A stretch of 50,230 nt of DNA from Steroidobacteraceae bacterium (GCA_025458865.1 JALORP010000014.1:1-50230); one strand, 5' to 3'. Counted from the first letter of the stretch, positions 16,306 to 24,983 are shown. Program-made: numbers and translations. The notes: generated by a model not told the origin, from the letters alone.

Positions 16306-17097
16306 GTGATCGTCTATCCCGACATCGATCCCGTCGCGCTCGCGCTCGGCCCGCTCAAGGTCCGCTGGTACGGGCTGATGTACGTCATCGGCATCGGCCT
16401 GGCCTGGTGGCTGGCGCGGCGGCGCGCGGTCGCCCCGGGCTCCACCTGGAAGCCGGTGGACGTGGACGACCTGATCTTCTTCGCGGCGATCGGCGTGATC
16501 GCCGGCGGCCGCCTCGGCTGGATCCTCTTCTATGGATTCGACGGCATCCTCGCCGACCCGCTGTCGGCGCTGAAGGTGTGGCAGGGCGGGATGTCCTTCC
16601 ACGGCGGCTTCCTGGGCGTCCTCATCGCGATGGTCGTCTTCGCGCGCACGCGCGGCCGGAAGATCGCCGATGTGTTCGACTTCATGGCGCCGCTGCCCGC
16701 ACTTGGCCTCGGCGCCGGACGCATCGGCAACTTCATCAACGGCGAGCTGTGGGGCAAGCCGACCGACGTTCCCTGGGGCTTTCTCGTCGAGGGCGAGGTG
16801 CGCCACGCGTCGCAGCTCTACCAGGCGACCCTCGAGGGCCTGGTGCTGTTCGCGATCCTCTGGTGGTTCACCTCGAAGCCACGGCCGCGGCTCGCGCCCT
16901 CCGGCGTGTTCCTCATCGGCTACGGCACCTTCAGGATCCTCGCGGAGTTCGTGCGCGTGCCCGACGCGCACCTCGGCTATCTCGCGTTCGGCTGGCTCAC
17001 GATGGGCCAGCTGCTGTCTCTGCCGATGGTGATCGCGGGCGTCGCGCTGCTCGCGTGGTCCTACCGCGCGCGCCAGGCGTCCGGGAACCACGCCTGA
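16306..17097 (+). CDS. lgt: Phosphatidylglycerol:prolipoprotein diacylglyceryl transferase
   Basis: A 263-residue inner-membrane enzyme with about seven transmembrane helices. It transfers diacylglycerol from phosphatidylglycerol to the lipobox cysteine of prolipoproteins. The signature G-R-x-G-N-F-x-N-x-E is present as [13 protein letters not shown] (137-149), as are YGLMYVIG (21-28) and MSFHGG (95-100), which holds the conserved His. Likely clients in this window are the lipoproteins RlpA, MltB and the cytochrome c at 2285. The GTG start directly follows a -10 box. The stop overlaps the thyA ATG (TGATG), an arrangement found in many proteobacteria. Confidence 0.96.
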   Translation: MIVYPDIDPVALALGPLKVRWYGLMYVIGIGLAWWLARRRAVAPGSTWKPVDVDDLIFFAAIGVIAGGRLGWILFYGFDGILADPLSALKVWQGGMSFHGGFLGVLIAMVVFARTRGRKIADVFDFMAPLPALGLGAGRIGNFINGELWGKPTDVPWGFLVEGEVRHASQLYQATLEGLVLFAILWWFTSKPRPRLAPSGVFLIGYGTFRILAEFVRVPDAHLGYLAFGWLTMGQLLSLPMVIAGVALLAWSYRARQASGNHA

Positions 17098-17891
17098 TGC
17101 GCCAGTACCACGAGCTCATGCGCCTCGTGCGCGAACGGGGCACCCGCAAGGACGATCGCACCGGCACCGGCACGCTGTCCGTGTTCGGCCACCAGATGCG
17201 TTTCGACCTGGCCGAGGGCTTCCCGCTGGTGACGACCAAGAAGGTCCACACCAAGTCCATCATCCTCGAGCTGCTGTGGTTCCTGCGCGGCGAAACGAAC
17301 GTACGCTGGCTTCAGGAGCGCGGCGTGTCCATCTGGGACGAGTGGGCGGACGCGGACGGCGAACTCGGGCCCGTGTACGGCAGGCAGTGGCGCTCCTGGC
17401 CCATGCCGGACGGCGGGCACGTGGACCAGATCGCGACGGTCGTGGACCAGTTGCGCCGAAACCCCGACTCCCGGCGCATCATCGTCAGCGCCTGGAACGT
17501 GGGCGAGCTCGGCCGGATGGCGCTGATGCCCTGCCACGCCTTCTTCCAGTTCCACGTCGCCGAAGGGCGGCTGTCCTGCCAGCTCTACCAGCGCAGCGCC
17601 GACATCTTCCTCGGCGTTCCCTTCAACATCGCCTCCTACGCGCTCCTGACCCACATGCTGGCGCAGCAGTGCGACCTCGGCGTGGGGGAGTTCATCTGGA
17701 CGGGCGGCGACTGCCACCTCTACCTGAACCACCTCGAGCAGGCCGACCTGCAGCTGTCGCGCGAGCCGTACCCGCTGCCGAGCCTTGTGCTCCGGCGTCG
17801 ACCGCCGTCGGTCTTCGACTACGAGCTCGAGGACTTCGAGATCCAGGGCTACCAGCACCACCCGGCGATCAAGGCGCCGGTCGCGGTGTGA
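17097..17891 (+). CDS. thyA: Thymidylate synthase
   Basis: A 264-residue enzyme, the same length as E. coli ThyA. It converts dUMP and 5,10-methylene-tetrahydrofolate to dTMP and dihydrofolate in the cytoplasm. The catalytic Cys is C146 in [25 protein letters not shown] (19-31), [10 protein letters not shown] and the nucleotide-binding segment with QRSAD are also clear. The start is fused to the lgt stop (TGATG). folA, which regenerates tetrahydrofolate from the dihydrofolate made here, follows after one intervening SET-domain gene. Confidence 0.97.
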   Translation: MRQYHELMRLVRERGTRKDDRTGTGTLSVFGHQMRFDLAEGFPLVTTKKVHTKSIILELLWFLRGETNVRWLQERGVSIWDEWADADGELGPVYGRQWRSWPMPDGGHVDQIATVVDQLRRNPDSRRIIVSAWNVGELGRMALMPCHAFFQFHVAEGRLSCQLYQRSADIFLGVPFNIASYALLTHMLAQQCDLGVGEFIWTGGDCHLYLNHLEQADLQLSREPYPLPSLVLRRRPPSVFDYELEDFEIQGYQHHPAIKAPVAV

Positions 17892-17922
17892 TCATCCACC
17901 ACTGCAGGGAAACCATACCGAC

Positions 17923-18483
17923 ATGACAGCGACGACGGCCCGCCGGCCGCCCATGTTCAAGGTGCGCCGATCGAGGATCCACGGCAGCGGCGTTTTCGCG
18001 ACGCGGCGCATCCGCAAGGGCACGCGGATCATCGAGTACGTGGGCGAGCGCGTGTCGCACGAGGAAGCCGACCGCCGCTACGAGGACAGGCCGGCCGACG
18101 ACAACCACACGTTCCTGTTCATCGTCGACAAGCGCACGGTGATCGATGCCGGCGTGGACGGCAACGAGGCGCGGTTCATCAACCACTCCTGCGATCCGAA
18201 CTGCGAGACGGTCACCGAGAGCCGCCGGGTCTTCATCGAGGCGATCCGGACGATCCAGCCCGGCGAGGAACTCTCGTACGACTACCAGATCCAGCGCGAG
18301 CCCGGCGATCCGAAGGACATCGACAAGGTCTTCGCCTGCCGCTGCGGCAAGCCGGGTTGCCGCGGCACCATGCTCAGCGATCCGCCCAAGCGCAAGAAGA
18401 AAGCCGCAGCCAAGGCCAAGAGCAAGGGCAAGCGCGCCGGGGCCGAGCACCACGCCCACGGCCGCACGGTGAGCCACCGCTGA
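17923..18483 (+). CDS. SET-domain protein lysine methyltransferase with post-SET motif and Lys-rich tail
   Basis: A 186-residue protein with a compact SET fold: HGSGVFATRRIRKGTRIIEYVGE (20-42), the SAM/catalytic pseudoknot NHSCDPN (87-93) and EELSYDYQ (115-122). The post-SET zinc motif CRCGKPGCRGTM (139-150) supplies three Cys that, with C90, could bind one zinc as in eukaryotic histone methyltransferases. The tail (about 156-171) is nearly all Lys, Ala and Arg, like a histone H1-type or nucleic-acid-binding tail. SET proteins methylate lysines of proteins; the bacterial target is unknown but could be a DNA-binding or ribosomal protein. It sits between thyA and folA in the same direction, 31 bases after thyA. 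Confidence 0.92.
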   Translation: MTATTARRPPMFKVRRSRIHGSGVFATRRIRKGTRIIEYVGERVSHEEADRRYEDRPADDNHTFLFIVDKRTVIDAGVDGNEARFINHSCDPNCETVTESRRVFIEAIRTIQPGEELSYDYQIQREPGDPKDIDKVFACRCGKPGCRGTMLSDPPKRKKKAAAKAKSKGKRAGAEHHAHGRTVSHR

Positions 18484-18494
18484 GCGGCAGCGCC

Positions 18495-19001
18495 GTGCAG
18501 CAGCCCGGGCCGCGGCTCGTCGGCGTCGTGGCCATGGCGCGAAACGGCGTCATCGGTCGCGATGGCGACCTGCCCTGGCGCCTCCCGGACGACCTCAGGC
18601 GCTTCAAGGCCATCACCATGGGCAAGCCCATCCTGATGGGCCGCAGGACGTTCATGTCGCTGGGCCGGCCGCTGCCGGGACGCGAGAACATCGTCCTGAC
18701 GCGCGACCGTGCGTGGACGGCCGAAGGCGTGCGCGTCGTCCACTCGCTCGACGAGGCGCTGGCCGCCGCGGGCGAGGCCGCAGATCTCATGGTGATCGGC
18801 GGCGCGGAGATCTACGCGCTCGCCTGGCCGCGCATCGAGCGGCTCGAGCTCACGGAGGTCCACGCCGACGTCGAGGGCGACACGCGCCTCGACGCCCTTG
18901 ACCCCGGCGCGTGGCGCGAGGTCGCGCGCGAGCATCACCCGGCCGACGAGCGCCATCCGCTCGCCTTCAGCTTCGTCACGCTCGAGCGGCGCGGGGCCTG
19001 A
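18495..19001 (+). CDS. folA: Dihydrofolate reductase
   Basis: A 168-residue enzyme that reduces dihydrofolate to tetrahydrofolate with NADPH and is the target of trimethoprim. Visible are VVAMARNGVIGRDGDLPWRLPDDL (substrate loop with the conserved D in LPDDL), MGRRTFMSLGRPLPGRENIVLT (NADPH site) and VIGGAEIYALAWP. It works with ThyA, encoded two genes upstream. The GTG start, 11 bases after the SET gene stop, is the first in-frame candidate; a later start cannot be excluded. Confidence 0.95.
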   Translation: MQQPGPRLVGVVAMARNGVIGRDGDLPWRLPDDLRRFKAITMGKPILMGRRTFMSLGRPLPGRENIVLTRDRAWTAEGVRVVHSLDEALAAAGEAADLMVIGGAEIYALAWPRIERLELTEVHADVEGDTRLDALDPGAWREVAREHHPADERHPLAFSFVTLERRGA

Positions 19002-19013
19002 TCCGGCCCGGCG

Positions 19014-19427
19014 TCAGCGGTGGTACCGGCCGGCGCGCTCCGGCTGGAAGGCAACCTCTTCGATGCGCACCCGCACCAGGCCGCCGCCCGGCTTCTGCCA
19101 GTCGATCTCGTCGCCCTGCGACAGGCCGAGCAGCGCGGTGCCGACGGGCGTCAGGATGGAAATCTTCGCGCCGCTGTCGTCCATGTCCTTCGGATAGACG
19201 AGCGTCATGGTGAAGACTTCGCCGGTGTTCAGGACCCGGAACCGCACCGTCGAGTTCATGGTCACCACGTCGGCGGGAACTTCAGACGGCTCCACGACAC
19301 TCGCCCGCAGGAGTTCCGCCTCGAGGGCCTGCCGGCCGGCAAAGGTGTCGGGCGGGAGTCCGTGCAGCATCTGGTCGAGCCGATCGGCGTCGAGCGAGGA
19401 AATCACGAGCGGTGGCTTGGCGGTCAT
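19014..19427 (-). CDS. rnk: Rnk-type regulator of nucleoside diphosphate kinase (GreA/GreB-like)
   Basis: A 137-residue protein (E. coli Rnk is 136). It has a short N-terminal helical region (DADRLDQMLHGLP) and a C-terminal GreA/GreB-like domain: VTMNSTVRFR, YPKDMDDSGAKISILTPVGTALLGLSQGDEIDW. Rnk binds RNA polymerase near the secondary channel but lacks the long coiled coil needed for transcript cleavage; it influences nucleotide pools. ATG 19427 is preferred to the in-frame TTG at 19433 because GGAAGGA is spaced 8 bases from it. It converges with folA. Confidence 0.92.
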   Translation of the reverse strand: MTAKPPLVISSLDADRLDQMLHGLPPDTFAGRQALEAELLRASVVEPSEVPADVVTMNSTVRFRVLNTGEVFTMTLVYPKDMDDSGAKISILTPVGTALLGLSQGDEIDWQKPGGGLVRVRIEEVAFQPERAGRYHR

Positions 19428-19486
19428 CGGCAAGGTCCTTCCGTGAGCAGAGAGGCGCCGCTGCCGGCGCCACTGGCGGGAGCCGG

Positions 19487-19960
19487 TCAGTCGCGCGCGG
19501 ATGGTCGGGATGGCCCCGAGTATCGTCTCGAGCCCGGGGCAAGTCCACCCCCGGGCGGTGCCTCGCGGGACCGGCGCGCAGCGGCGCGCGCCTCCACTTC
19601 GAAGCAGTTGTCGTGGTACGGCCGGCCGGTGCGCAGCAGCGCGAGCAGGCTGGCGCAGGGGTAGGCTAGGAAGAACAGCGGGCCCCAGCGCTCGTACTGC
19701 GCGACGTGGGCGTGCTCGTGGGCCCGCAGTCGCTCGAGGTCGGCGGCCGTCCTGCCGAGGACCACGTGCCCGAACGTGATGGCCACGATGGGCATCACCC
19801 CGCGGCGCTGGTCCTCGCGCCGCAGGGCTACCTCGATCACGCCTCGATGCGCCGACCAGCGCGCGCCGGCGAGCAGCGCCACGAGGCCGAGCGCGACGCC
19901 GACCACGCTCCCGGGCGATGCCCAGAGGTAGTCGATCAGCGTGCGTCGCGTCCGGACCAC
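19487..19960 (-). CDS. Small membrane protein with HExxH metalloprotease-like motif
   Basis: A 157-residue protein of unknown function. One hydrophobic segment at residues 15-31 and another near 93-110 flank a possible zinc site: HEHAH (81-85) fits HExxH. Downstream EVEA (121-124) could give a third Glu ligand, as in gluzincin families M48/M56. The stretch ERLRAHEHAHVAQYERWGPLFF is the most conserved-looking part. It has no obvious full protease domain and could be a minimal peptidase or an inactive relative. The GTG start lies 10 bases after the aqpZ stop, so it is probably in that operon; rnk follows. Confidence 0.6.
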   Translation of the reverse strand: MVRTRRTLIDYLWASPGSVVGVALGLVALLAGARWSAHRGVIEVALRREDQRRGVMPIVAITFGHVVLGRTAADLERLRAHEHAHVAQYERWGPLFFLAYPCASLLALLRTGRPYHDNCFEVEARAAARRSREAPPGGGLAPGSRRYSGPSRPSARD

Positions 19961-19970
19961 CCGCGCCGCG

Positions 19971-20660
19971 TCAGCTCTTCTGGCTGCCGATGTATCGGTA
20001 AATCGCCGCGCCCAGCGCCGCGCCGACGATCGGCGCCACCCAGAACAGCCACAGTTGCCCCACCGCCCAGTCGCCGACGTACACGGCGACGCCGGTGCTG
20101 CGCGCCGGGTTCACCGAAGTCTGCGTCACCGGGATGCTGATGAGATGGATCAGCGTCAGGCACAGGCCGATTGCCAATGGCGCGAGGCCCGCAGGCGCGC
20201 GCTTGTCGGTGGCGCCCAGGATGACGATGAGAAACATCATGGTCATCACGACCTCGGTCAGCAGCGCGGCCTGAAGGCTGTATCCGCCGATGGAGTGCTC
20301 GCCGTAGCCGTTCGCGCCGAAGCCCGCCGAGACGTCGAAGCCCGCCTTGCCGCTCGCGATCAGGAACAGCACGCCACCGGCGGCCACGGCCCCGAGCACC
20401 TGCGCGAAGATGTACGGCAGCAATTCGCCCGCGGGAAAACGTCCGCCTGCCCACAGGCCGATCGACACGGCCGGATTGAGGTGGCAGCCGGAGATGTGGC
20501 CGATGGCGTAGGCCATGGTCAGCACGGTCAGGCCGAAGGCGAGCGAAACGCCGAGCAGGCCGATTCCGACCTCCGGGAACTGTGCCGCGAGCACTGCGCT
20601 GCCGCAGCCCCCGAGCACGAGCCAGAAGGTGCCGAAGAATTCCGCAACGTACTTGTTCAA
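19971..20660 (-). CDS. aqpZ: Aquaporin Z (water channel)
   Basis: A 229-residue MIP-family channel of the inner membrane with six helices. Both NPA motifs are present: HLNPAVSIG (60-68) and SVNPARSTG near residue 185. The following Arg and the preceding Thr/Ser in QTSVNPAR fit a water-selective pore rather than a glycerol facilitator. The TTG start at 20660 is preceded by GGAGAGG and gives the usual AqpZ N-terminus ([14 protein letters not shown]). The same frame is open far upstream but without homology. Confidence 0.94.
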   Translation of the reverse strand: MNKYVAEFFGTFWLVLGGCGSAVLAAQFPEVGIGLLGVSLAFGLTVLTMAYAIGHISGCHLNPAVSIGLWAGGRFPAGELLPYIFAQVLGAVAAGGVLFLIASGKAGFDVSAGFGANGYGEHSIGGYSLQAALLTEVVMTMMFLIVILGATDKRAPAGLAPLAIGLCLTLIHLISIPVTQTSVNPARSTGVAVYVGDWAVGQLWLFWVAPIVGAALGAAIYRYIGSQKS

Positions 20661-20697
20661 GGTCCTCTCCCTGTGCAGTCGATCGATGAGAAGTCGT

Positions 20698-21384
20698 TCA
20701 GCGAGGCGGGCTACGGAGGTCCTGCAGGACCGTTCCGACGGCGCGCGCCTCGGCGTCGTGAGGATCGTCCCGCCACGGCTCGGCGAGCCCGGCCTCGTAC
20801 CAGGCCCGCATGGACGGCAGCTCGAGCAGCCGGTGGGCATAGGCGGTGGAGGTCGCGGCCACGGGTGGCGAGTAGGTCTGGATGCGAAATGCGACCGGCG
20901 CAAAGAAGGCGTCGGCCGCCGTAAATGCGCTGCCGGCGAGGAAGGGTCCTCCGAAGCGCGCGAGACCGTCGGCCCACAGCTCGTCGAGGCGCGCGAGGTC
21001 CGCCGCGAGAGCCGGCGACACCTCGTTCAGGCGCACGCGCAGGCCGACGTTCATCCCGCAGGTACCGCGCAGCGCGAAGAACCCCGAATGCATCTCCGCG
21101 GCGGCGCAGCGGGCGAAGGCTCGGGCGCGCGGATCCGGGGGCCACACCGTGGCGTATCGTTCGGCGAGGTATTCCGTGATGGCGAGCGAGTCCCACACCA
21201 CCGTGTCGCCGTCCACGAGGCAGGGCACCTTCCCCGAGGGCGAGAAGCTTCGGAAGTCGCCCGTGCCGTCCCGACCGAAGGGCCTGAGCTGCTCCTCGAA
21301 CGGAATGCCGAGCTCGCGCATCAGCACCCACGGCCGCAGCGACCAGGAAGAGTAGTTCTTGTTGGCGATGTAGAGCGTCAGCAT
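20698..21384 (-). CDS. Glutathione S-transferase family protein
   Basis: A 228-residue two-domain GST. The N-terminal thioredoxin-like half starts [21 protein letters not shown], where the Ser residues after NY are the likely glutathione-activating site. It has the cis-proline G-K-V-P-C-L and the [13 protein letters not shown] segment. The C-terminal half is all helical with [10 protein letters not shown]. The substrate is unknown; detoxification or redox repair is likely. It lies 37 bases before aqpZ on the same strand and 42 after the GNAT gene. Confidence 0.88.
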   Translation of the reverse strand: MLTLYIANKNYSSWSLRPWVLMRELGIPFEEQLRPFGRDGTGDFRSFSPSGKVPCLVDGDTVVWDSLAITEYLAERYATVWPPDPRARAFARCAAAEMHSGFFALRGTCGMNVGLRVRLNEVSPALAADLARLDELWADGLARFGGPFLAGSAFTAADAFFAPVAFRIQTYSPPVAATSTAYAHRLLELPSMRAWYEAGLAEPWRDDPHDAEARAVGTVLQDLRSPPR

Positions 21385-21426
21385 GGAGCGAACCCTCCCC
21401 GGATCCCGCCTCGATCGCGCCGCGGC

Positions 21427-21882
21427 TCAGAGTACCAGCGTCATGAACACGCTGTGCGGGTCCTCGACGTAGTTCCCGAAGGGCGGACAGCAGGTGAAAC
21501 CGAGGCTTCCATAGAGCCGGCGTCCCGGCTCAAATGCGGGCGCCGAGCCGGTTTCCAGGCTCAGGCGGCGGTAGCCGCGCCGGCGCGCCTCGCCCATGAT
21601 CAGCAGCAGCATGTCCCGGCCCACACCTCGGCGGCGGTGTTCCGGCGCGGTGCGCATGGATTTGACCTCCCCGTGCTGCAGCGACAGCTCCTTCAGCGCG
21701 CCGCAACCAAGAAGCGCGCCGCCGGCCCATGCGGTCCAGAACGTGACGTCCGGTTTGCGCAGCTCGTCGAGGGGCAGGGTGTGCACGCTCCCGGGGGGCG
21801 ACAGCGAGTGCATCTCTTCGAGGTGGGCCGCGAGCAGGGCGTGCACCGCGGGACTCTTAAGGTCATCGACTCGGATGAGCAT
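21427..21882 (-). CDS. GNAT-family N-acetyltransferase
   Basis: A 151-residue single-domain acetyltransferase. The acetyl-CoA pyrophosphate loop is RRRGVGRDML in the segment MRTAPEHRRRGVGRDMLLLIMGEARRRGYRRLSLETG. It ends RRLYGSLGFTCCPPFGNYVEDPHSVFM, which resembles the YsnE/ElaA-like group acting on small molecules. The acceptor is unknown. It is transcribed with the GST and PNPOx-like neighbours. Confidence 0.87.
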   Translation of the reverse strand: MLIRVDDLKSPAVHALLAAHLEEMHSLSPPGSVHTLPLDELRKPDVTFWTAWAGGALLGCGALKELSLQHGEVKSMRTAPEHRRRGVGRDMLLLIMGEARRRGYRRLSLETGSAPAFEPGRRLYGSLGFTCCPPFGNYVEDPHSVFMTLVL

Positions 21883-21943
21883 GGTTCACGTTGCGCCGGT
21901 CCGCTGCGGCGATCTGGCGAGGGCAGCCCGCCACTGGCCGGCC

Positions 21944-22495
21944 TCAGTCCGGGTCCGCGAGGCTCGGCAGGCCGTCGATGCTCTGCGCGTTCTTGTCGCG
22001 CTGGTAGCGAGCGAGCCCCTCCGTGCCCTTCTTCTCGCACCACTGCGGCAGCGCTTCCCGTTCATCGACGAACTCGTACAGCGGCACGCCGAAGCCGCAG
22101 GAATCGCTGATGCGCACGAGCTTGATTCGGATGATGGCCCGGTCGCCGAGCTGCTCGGGAAACCCTGCGCGCAGGCGCGCCCATTCGGGCGCGTCGGGCA
22201 GCACGACGCTACCCCGGCCATGGAGTCGCACGATCCGGGGCGGCCCCTCCAGCGCGCAGAACATGACGACTATCCGCCCGTTCTCGCGCAGGTGGGCGAT
22301 GGTCTCGGCGCCGCTGCCGGTGAGGTCGAGGTAGGCCACCTCGCGGGGACCGAGGATGCGCAGCGTGTCGAGGCCCTTCGGCGAACAGTTGACGTGCCCG
22401 TCCGCCGCCAGCGGCGCGGTCGCCACGAAGAAGACCCGCTGCCTCTCGATCCAGTCCTTCAGGTCCGGTGTGATCACCTCGAAGAGCTTGCCCAT
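21944..22495 (-). CDS. Pyridoxamine 5'-phosphate oxidase-family (split-barrel flavin) protein
   Basis: A 183-residue protein with the FMN-binding split-barrel fold. Segments include FFVATAPLAADGHVNCSPKGLDTLRI, YLDLTGSGAETIAHLRENGRIVVMF and RIVRLHGRGSVVL. These match the PNPOx-like group often annotated as general stress or F420/FMN-binding proteins; it is not the vitamin B6 enzyme PdxH. Cofactor and substrate are not known. ATG 22495 (MGKLFEV) is chosen over 22522 because it begins at the conserved N-terminus. Confidence 0.86.
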   Translation of the reverse strand: MGKLFEVITPDLKDWIERQRVFFVATAPLAADGHVNCSPKGLDTLRILGPREVAYLDLTGSGAETIAHLRENGRIVVMFCALEGPPRIVRLHGRGSVVLPDAPEWARLRAGFPEQLGDRAIIRIKLVRISDSCGFGVPLYEFVDEREALPQWCEKKGTEGLARYQRDKNAQSIDGLPSLADPD

Positions 22496-22564
22496 CGCGT
22501 CAATCCTCGCGGTTCGAAACACCTATCGCCATGGACGGCATTCTGCGCTGCCGCATCGCTGCCC

Positions 22565-23389
22565 TCACTCGAACCGGACCGGGAACAGGATCGGCCGGCT
22601 CGGCGCCGCGTCCGTGAGAAACGGCGGCACCTGCAGGTCGAGCAGGTACCAGCCGTCCCGGATGGTGGGCGCGACGTAGGCGAGCTCGGTGATGCTGGCG
22701 TGCGGGCGCTTCGCTTCGTGCGCGCGGCGGCTGCCGGCGGGCAGCCCGAAGAACGTCCGGTGCGCGGTGAGCCGGCCGTCGTCGGAGGCGCGGTCGGCGG
22801 AAGGCACGTCGAGCACGAGGTGCTCGATGCCGCGCTCGACCAGCCAGGCGGCGGCCTCGCGGGTCAGATAGGGCGCGGGGGCGGGGCCGTAGTAGGCGCG
22901 GGAGAGTCGCTCGACCCCGTTCGGCAGCGTGCGCACCACCAGCGCCTTCGGCGCCAGGCTCCCGTGCGCGCCGGCGGCCTCGCTGAGCGCGGCCGCCGTG
23001 ATCAGGCGATCTCCGTGCTCGGGCGCGGGATCCGTGGCTTCGCGCGTGGCCGAGGCCGGCGCGGGCCGGATGGACACCAGCAGGGCCAGGCAGAGGCCGC
23101 CGCGGAGCGCTTCGCTGATCGAGACCCGCTCGTCGGTGAGATGGCCGACGCACTCGGTGTGGGTTCCGTTGCCGTGGGGCGTGACCGTCAGTTCCTCGCA
23201 GTTGCAGCTCCCGCCCTGGCGGGTGTCGCCGACGAAGCCGGGGCCCCTGAGGACTCGCGCGGTCGCGGGCGGCGCGCCGAAGGCCGCGGGCTGGGGCCCG
23301 CCGAAGTCCAGCGGGATGGCGACCGGGAGGGGATCGGCGAGATCGGCCTGCAGCCGCCGGCCGCCGAGTTCGAAGTGCATGACCGTCAT
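22565..23389 (-). CDS. Cyclase-family metal-dependent hydrolase (kynurenine formamidase-like)
   Basis: A 274-residue protein of the cyclase/KynB superfamily. The metal-binding motif H-x-G-T-H-x-(D/E) is present as HGNGTHTE (about 72-79). Further family features are DVPSADRASDDGRLTAHRTFFGLP and a C-terminal LLDLQVPPFLTDAAPSRPILF. Relatives hydrolyse N-formylkynurenine, isatin or cyclic amides. It lacks neighbouring tryptophan-degradation genes, so the substrate is open. ATG 23389 is preferred; a second Met lies 3 codons in. It is first in a run of - strand genes reaching to 19014. Confidence 0.86.
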   Translation of the reverse strand: MTVMHFELGGRRLQADLADPLPVAIPLDFGGPQPAAFGAPPATARVLRGPGFVGDTRQGGSCNCEELTVTPHGNGTHTECVGHLTDERVSISEALRGGLCLALLVSIRPAPASATREATDPAPEHGDRLITAAALSEAAGAHGSLAPKALVVRTLPNGVERLSRAYYGPAPAPYLTREAAAWLVERGIEHLVLDVPSADRASDDGRLTAHRTFFGLPAGSRRAHEAKRPHASITELAYVAPTIRDGWYLLDLQVPPFLTDAAPSRPILFPVRFE

Positions 23390-23546
23390 CGGGGCCTTCC
23401 GTAGAGGCTCGGCTGCCAGTATAACCACGCTCCGCTGACCGTCCGGAAAGTCCGCGGAACCGCGGCTTCGCCGGCGTGTCAGACGCAGTACCCCGGGCTG
23501 GCTGTCCTGCCGGTCCCCGAGCCGTGTCGAAGGAGTGAGCCCGCCC

Positions 23547-24116
23547 GTGTCCCGGCTGCGTTCCCTGATGGTGTTCGCAATCGCCTGCCTGCCGCTCGCG
23601 GCCGGCGCCGCCCCGCCCGACTCGAAGGAAGTCGTGGCGCACTGGCAGAAGCACGAGATCGAGTTCACCTACATGGGCTTCACGACGCGCTATTCCTGCG
23701 ACGGACTGCGCGACAAGATGAGGCTGCTGCTCAAGGCTTCGGGTGCCCGCCCGGACTTCAAGGTGACGACGGGCGGCTGCGCTGCGCCGTCCGGCCGCGT
23801 GGAGCCGTTCCCGCGCCTGCGCATGGTGTTCTTCACGCCGGCAGTGCCCCGGTCCGATGCCACGGACGTCGGCGAGCCGGTGCTCGCCCGCTGGAAGGCG
23901 GTGAGCCTCATGCGCAAGCAGCCGCGCGACCTCGAACTGGGTGACTGCGAGCTCGTGGAGCAGTTCCGGGACCGGGTGCTGCCGGCTTTCACCATCCGAG
24001 GCGTGGCCTCGGACATCCGCTGCATCCCGCACCAGCTGTCGGGCACGAATTTCCGGCTGACCTACGAGGTGCTCGAGGGCATGCCGGAGCCGGATGCCAC
24101 GCCGCCCGTGCGCTGA
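23547..24116 (+). CDS. Exported protein of unknown function, four conserved-looking cysteines
   Basis: A 189-residue protein that I do not recognise. Residues 1-22 are a Sec signal peptide (SRLRSLMVFAIACLPLAAGAA-PP). The mature part has four cysteines, in YSCDGL, GGCAAP, GDCEL and IRCIP, which could form two disulfides in the periplasm. It contains a KHEIEFTYMGFTTRYSCDGLRDKMR segment and no membrane helix after the signal. GTG 23547 is chosen over GTG 23535 because AAGGAG (23530-23535) lies 11 bases before it and would overlap the earlier one. Its stop converges on the apaH stop with a 6-base gap. Confidence 0.75.
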   Translation: MSRLRSLMVFAIACLPLAAGAAPPDSKEVVAHWQKHEIEFTYMGFTTRYSCDGLRDKMRLLLKASGARPDFKVTTGGCAAPSGRVEPFPRLRMVFFTPAVPRSDATDVGEPVLARWKAVSLMRKQPRDLELGDCELVEQFRDRVLPAFTIRGVASDIRCIPHQLSGTNFRLTYEVLEGMPEPDATPPVR

Positions 24117-24122
24117 CCGGCG

Positions 24123-24971
24123 TCAGTCCGCCCCGGCGCGGTCCTCGTCCGGCCTGAGCGTGCCCTTGCAGGCGACCCGGACGGGCTCGCCGGGCCCATC
24201 GAGCCGCACTGCGCACAGCGAGCCGCCCCACACGCAGCCCGTGTCGAGCGCCAGCAGGCCGTCCTCGTCGAGGTAACCGAGCGCCGACCAGTGACCCGCC
24301 ACGAGGCGCTCGCCGGCGGAAAGGCGGCCCGGATGGCGGAACCAGGGAATGGCCCCCCGCGGCGCGGAATCGACCGGGCCCTTGTAGGCGAGGAGCAGCC
24401 GGCCCGCGGCATCCACGAACCGAAGGCGCGTCAGGCAGTTCACGGTGAAGCGCAGGCGGTCCGAACGGCCCATGCCCTCGATCCAGCAGTCGGGCTGGTT
24501 GCCGTACATGGCGGCCAGGAAGCCCTCGCGGTCCGCAAGGAGCGCCTGCTCGACCTCCCGCGCGCAGGCCGCGGCCGTGTCGAGATCCCACTGCGGCGGC
24601 AGGCCGGCGTGGATCATCGTCCAGCCGAGCGCCGCGTCGCGGTGCAGCAGCGGCTGCCGCGACAGCCAGTCCAGCAGCAGTTCGCAGTCCGGCGCCTCCA
24701 GCACGGGCGCCAGCCCTTCGTCGCCGGCCTTGAGCGGCCTCAGGCCCGCGGCCACCGCCAGCAGGTGCAGGTCGTGGTTCCCGAGCACCAGCGTGACGGC
24801 ATCGCCGAGCCCGCGCACGAAGCGGAGCACCGCGAGCGAGTCAGGGCCGCGGTTCACCAGGTCGCCGGTGAGCCAGAGCCGGTCCACCGCAGGGTCGAAA
24901 CGCAGCTTCTCGAGCAGCCGCAGCAGCTCGAGGTGACAGCCCTGGATGTCGCCGATCGCGTAGACGGCCAT
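24123..24971 (-). CDS. apaH: Symmetrical bis(5'-nucleosyl)-tetraphosphatase (diadenosine tetraphosphatase)
   Basis: A 282-residue metallophosphatase (E. coli 280). It splits Ap4A to two ADP and removes other dinucleoside polyphosphates and Np4 mRNA caps. The metal-binding motifs are GDIQGCHLEL (7-16), LTGDLVNRGPDS (about 54-65), GNHDLHLLAV and the downstream IHAGLPPQWD, in the usual order. It lies 12 bases after apaG on the - strand. Confidence 0.96.
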   Translation of the reverse strand: MAVYAIGDIQGCHLELLRLLEKLRFDPAVDRLWLTGDLVNRGPDSLAVLRFVRGLGDAVTLVLGNHDLHLLAVAAGLRPLKAGDEGLAPVLEAPDCELLLDWLSRQPLLHRDAALGWTMIHAGLPPQWDLDTAAACAREVEQALLADREGFLAAMYGNQPDCWIEGMGRSDRLRFTVNCLTRLRFVDAAGRLLLAYKGPVDSAPRGAIPWFRHPGRLSAGERLVAGHWSALGYLDEDGLLALDTGCVWGGSLCAVRLDGPGEPVRVACKGTLRPDEDRAGAD

Positions 24972-24983
24972 CGGCGGGAGGTG

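Noticed and set aside
14692..17091. 799-residue open frame on the - strand opposite rlmI and lgt
   Set aside because: Entirely covered by two well-supported genes on the other strand; composition is that of a shadow frame.
24113..24126. CTGAC-CGGC-GTCAG hairpin where the stops of the exported protein gene and apaH converge
   Set aside because: Only 5 bp, created largely by the two stop codons (TGA/TCA), with no U-tract on either strand.
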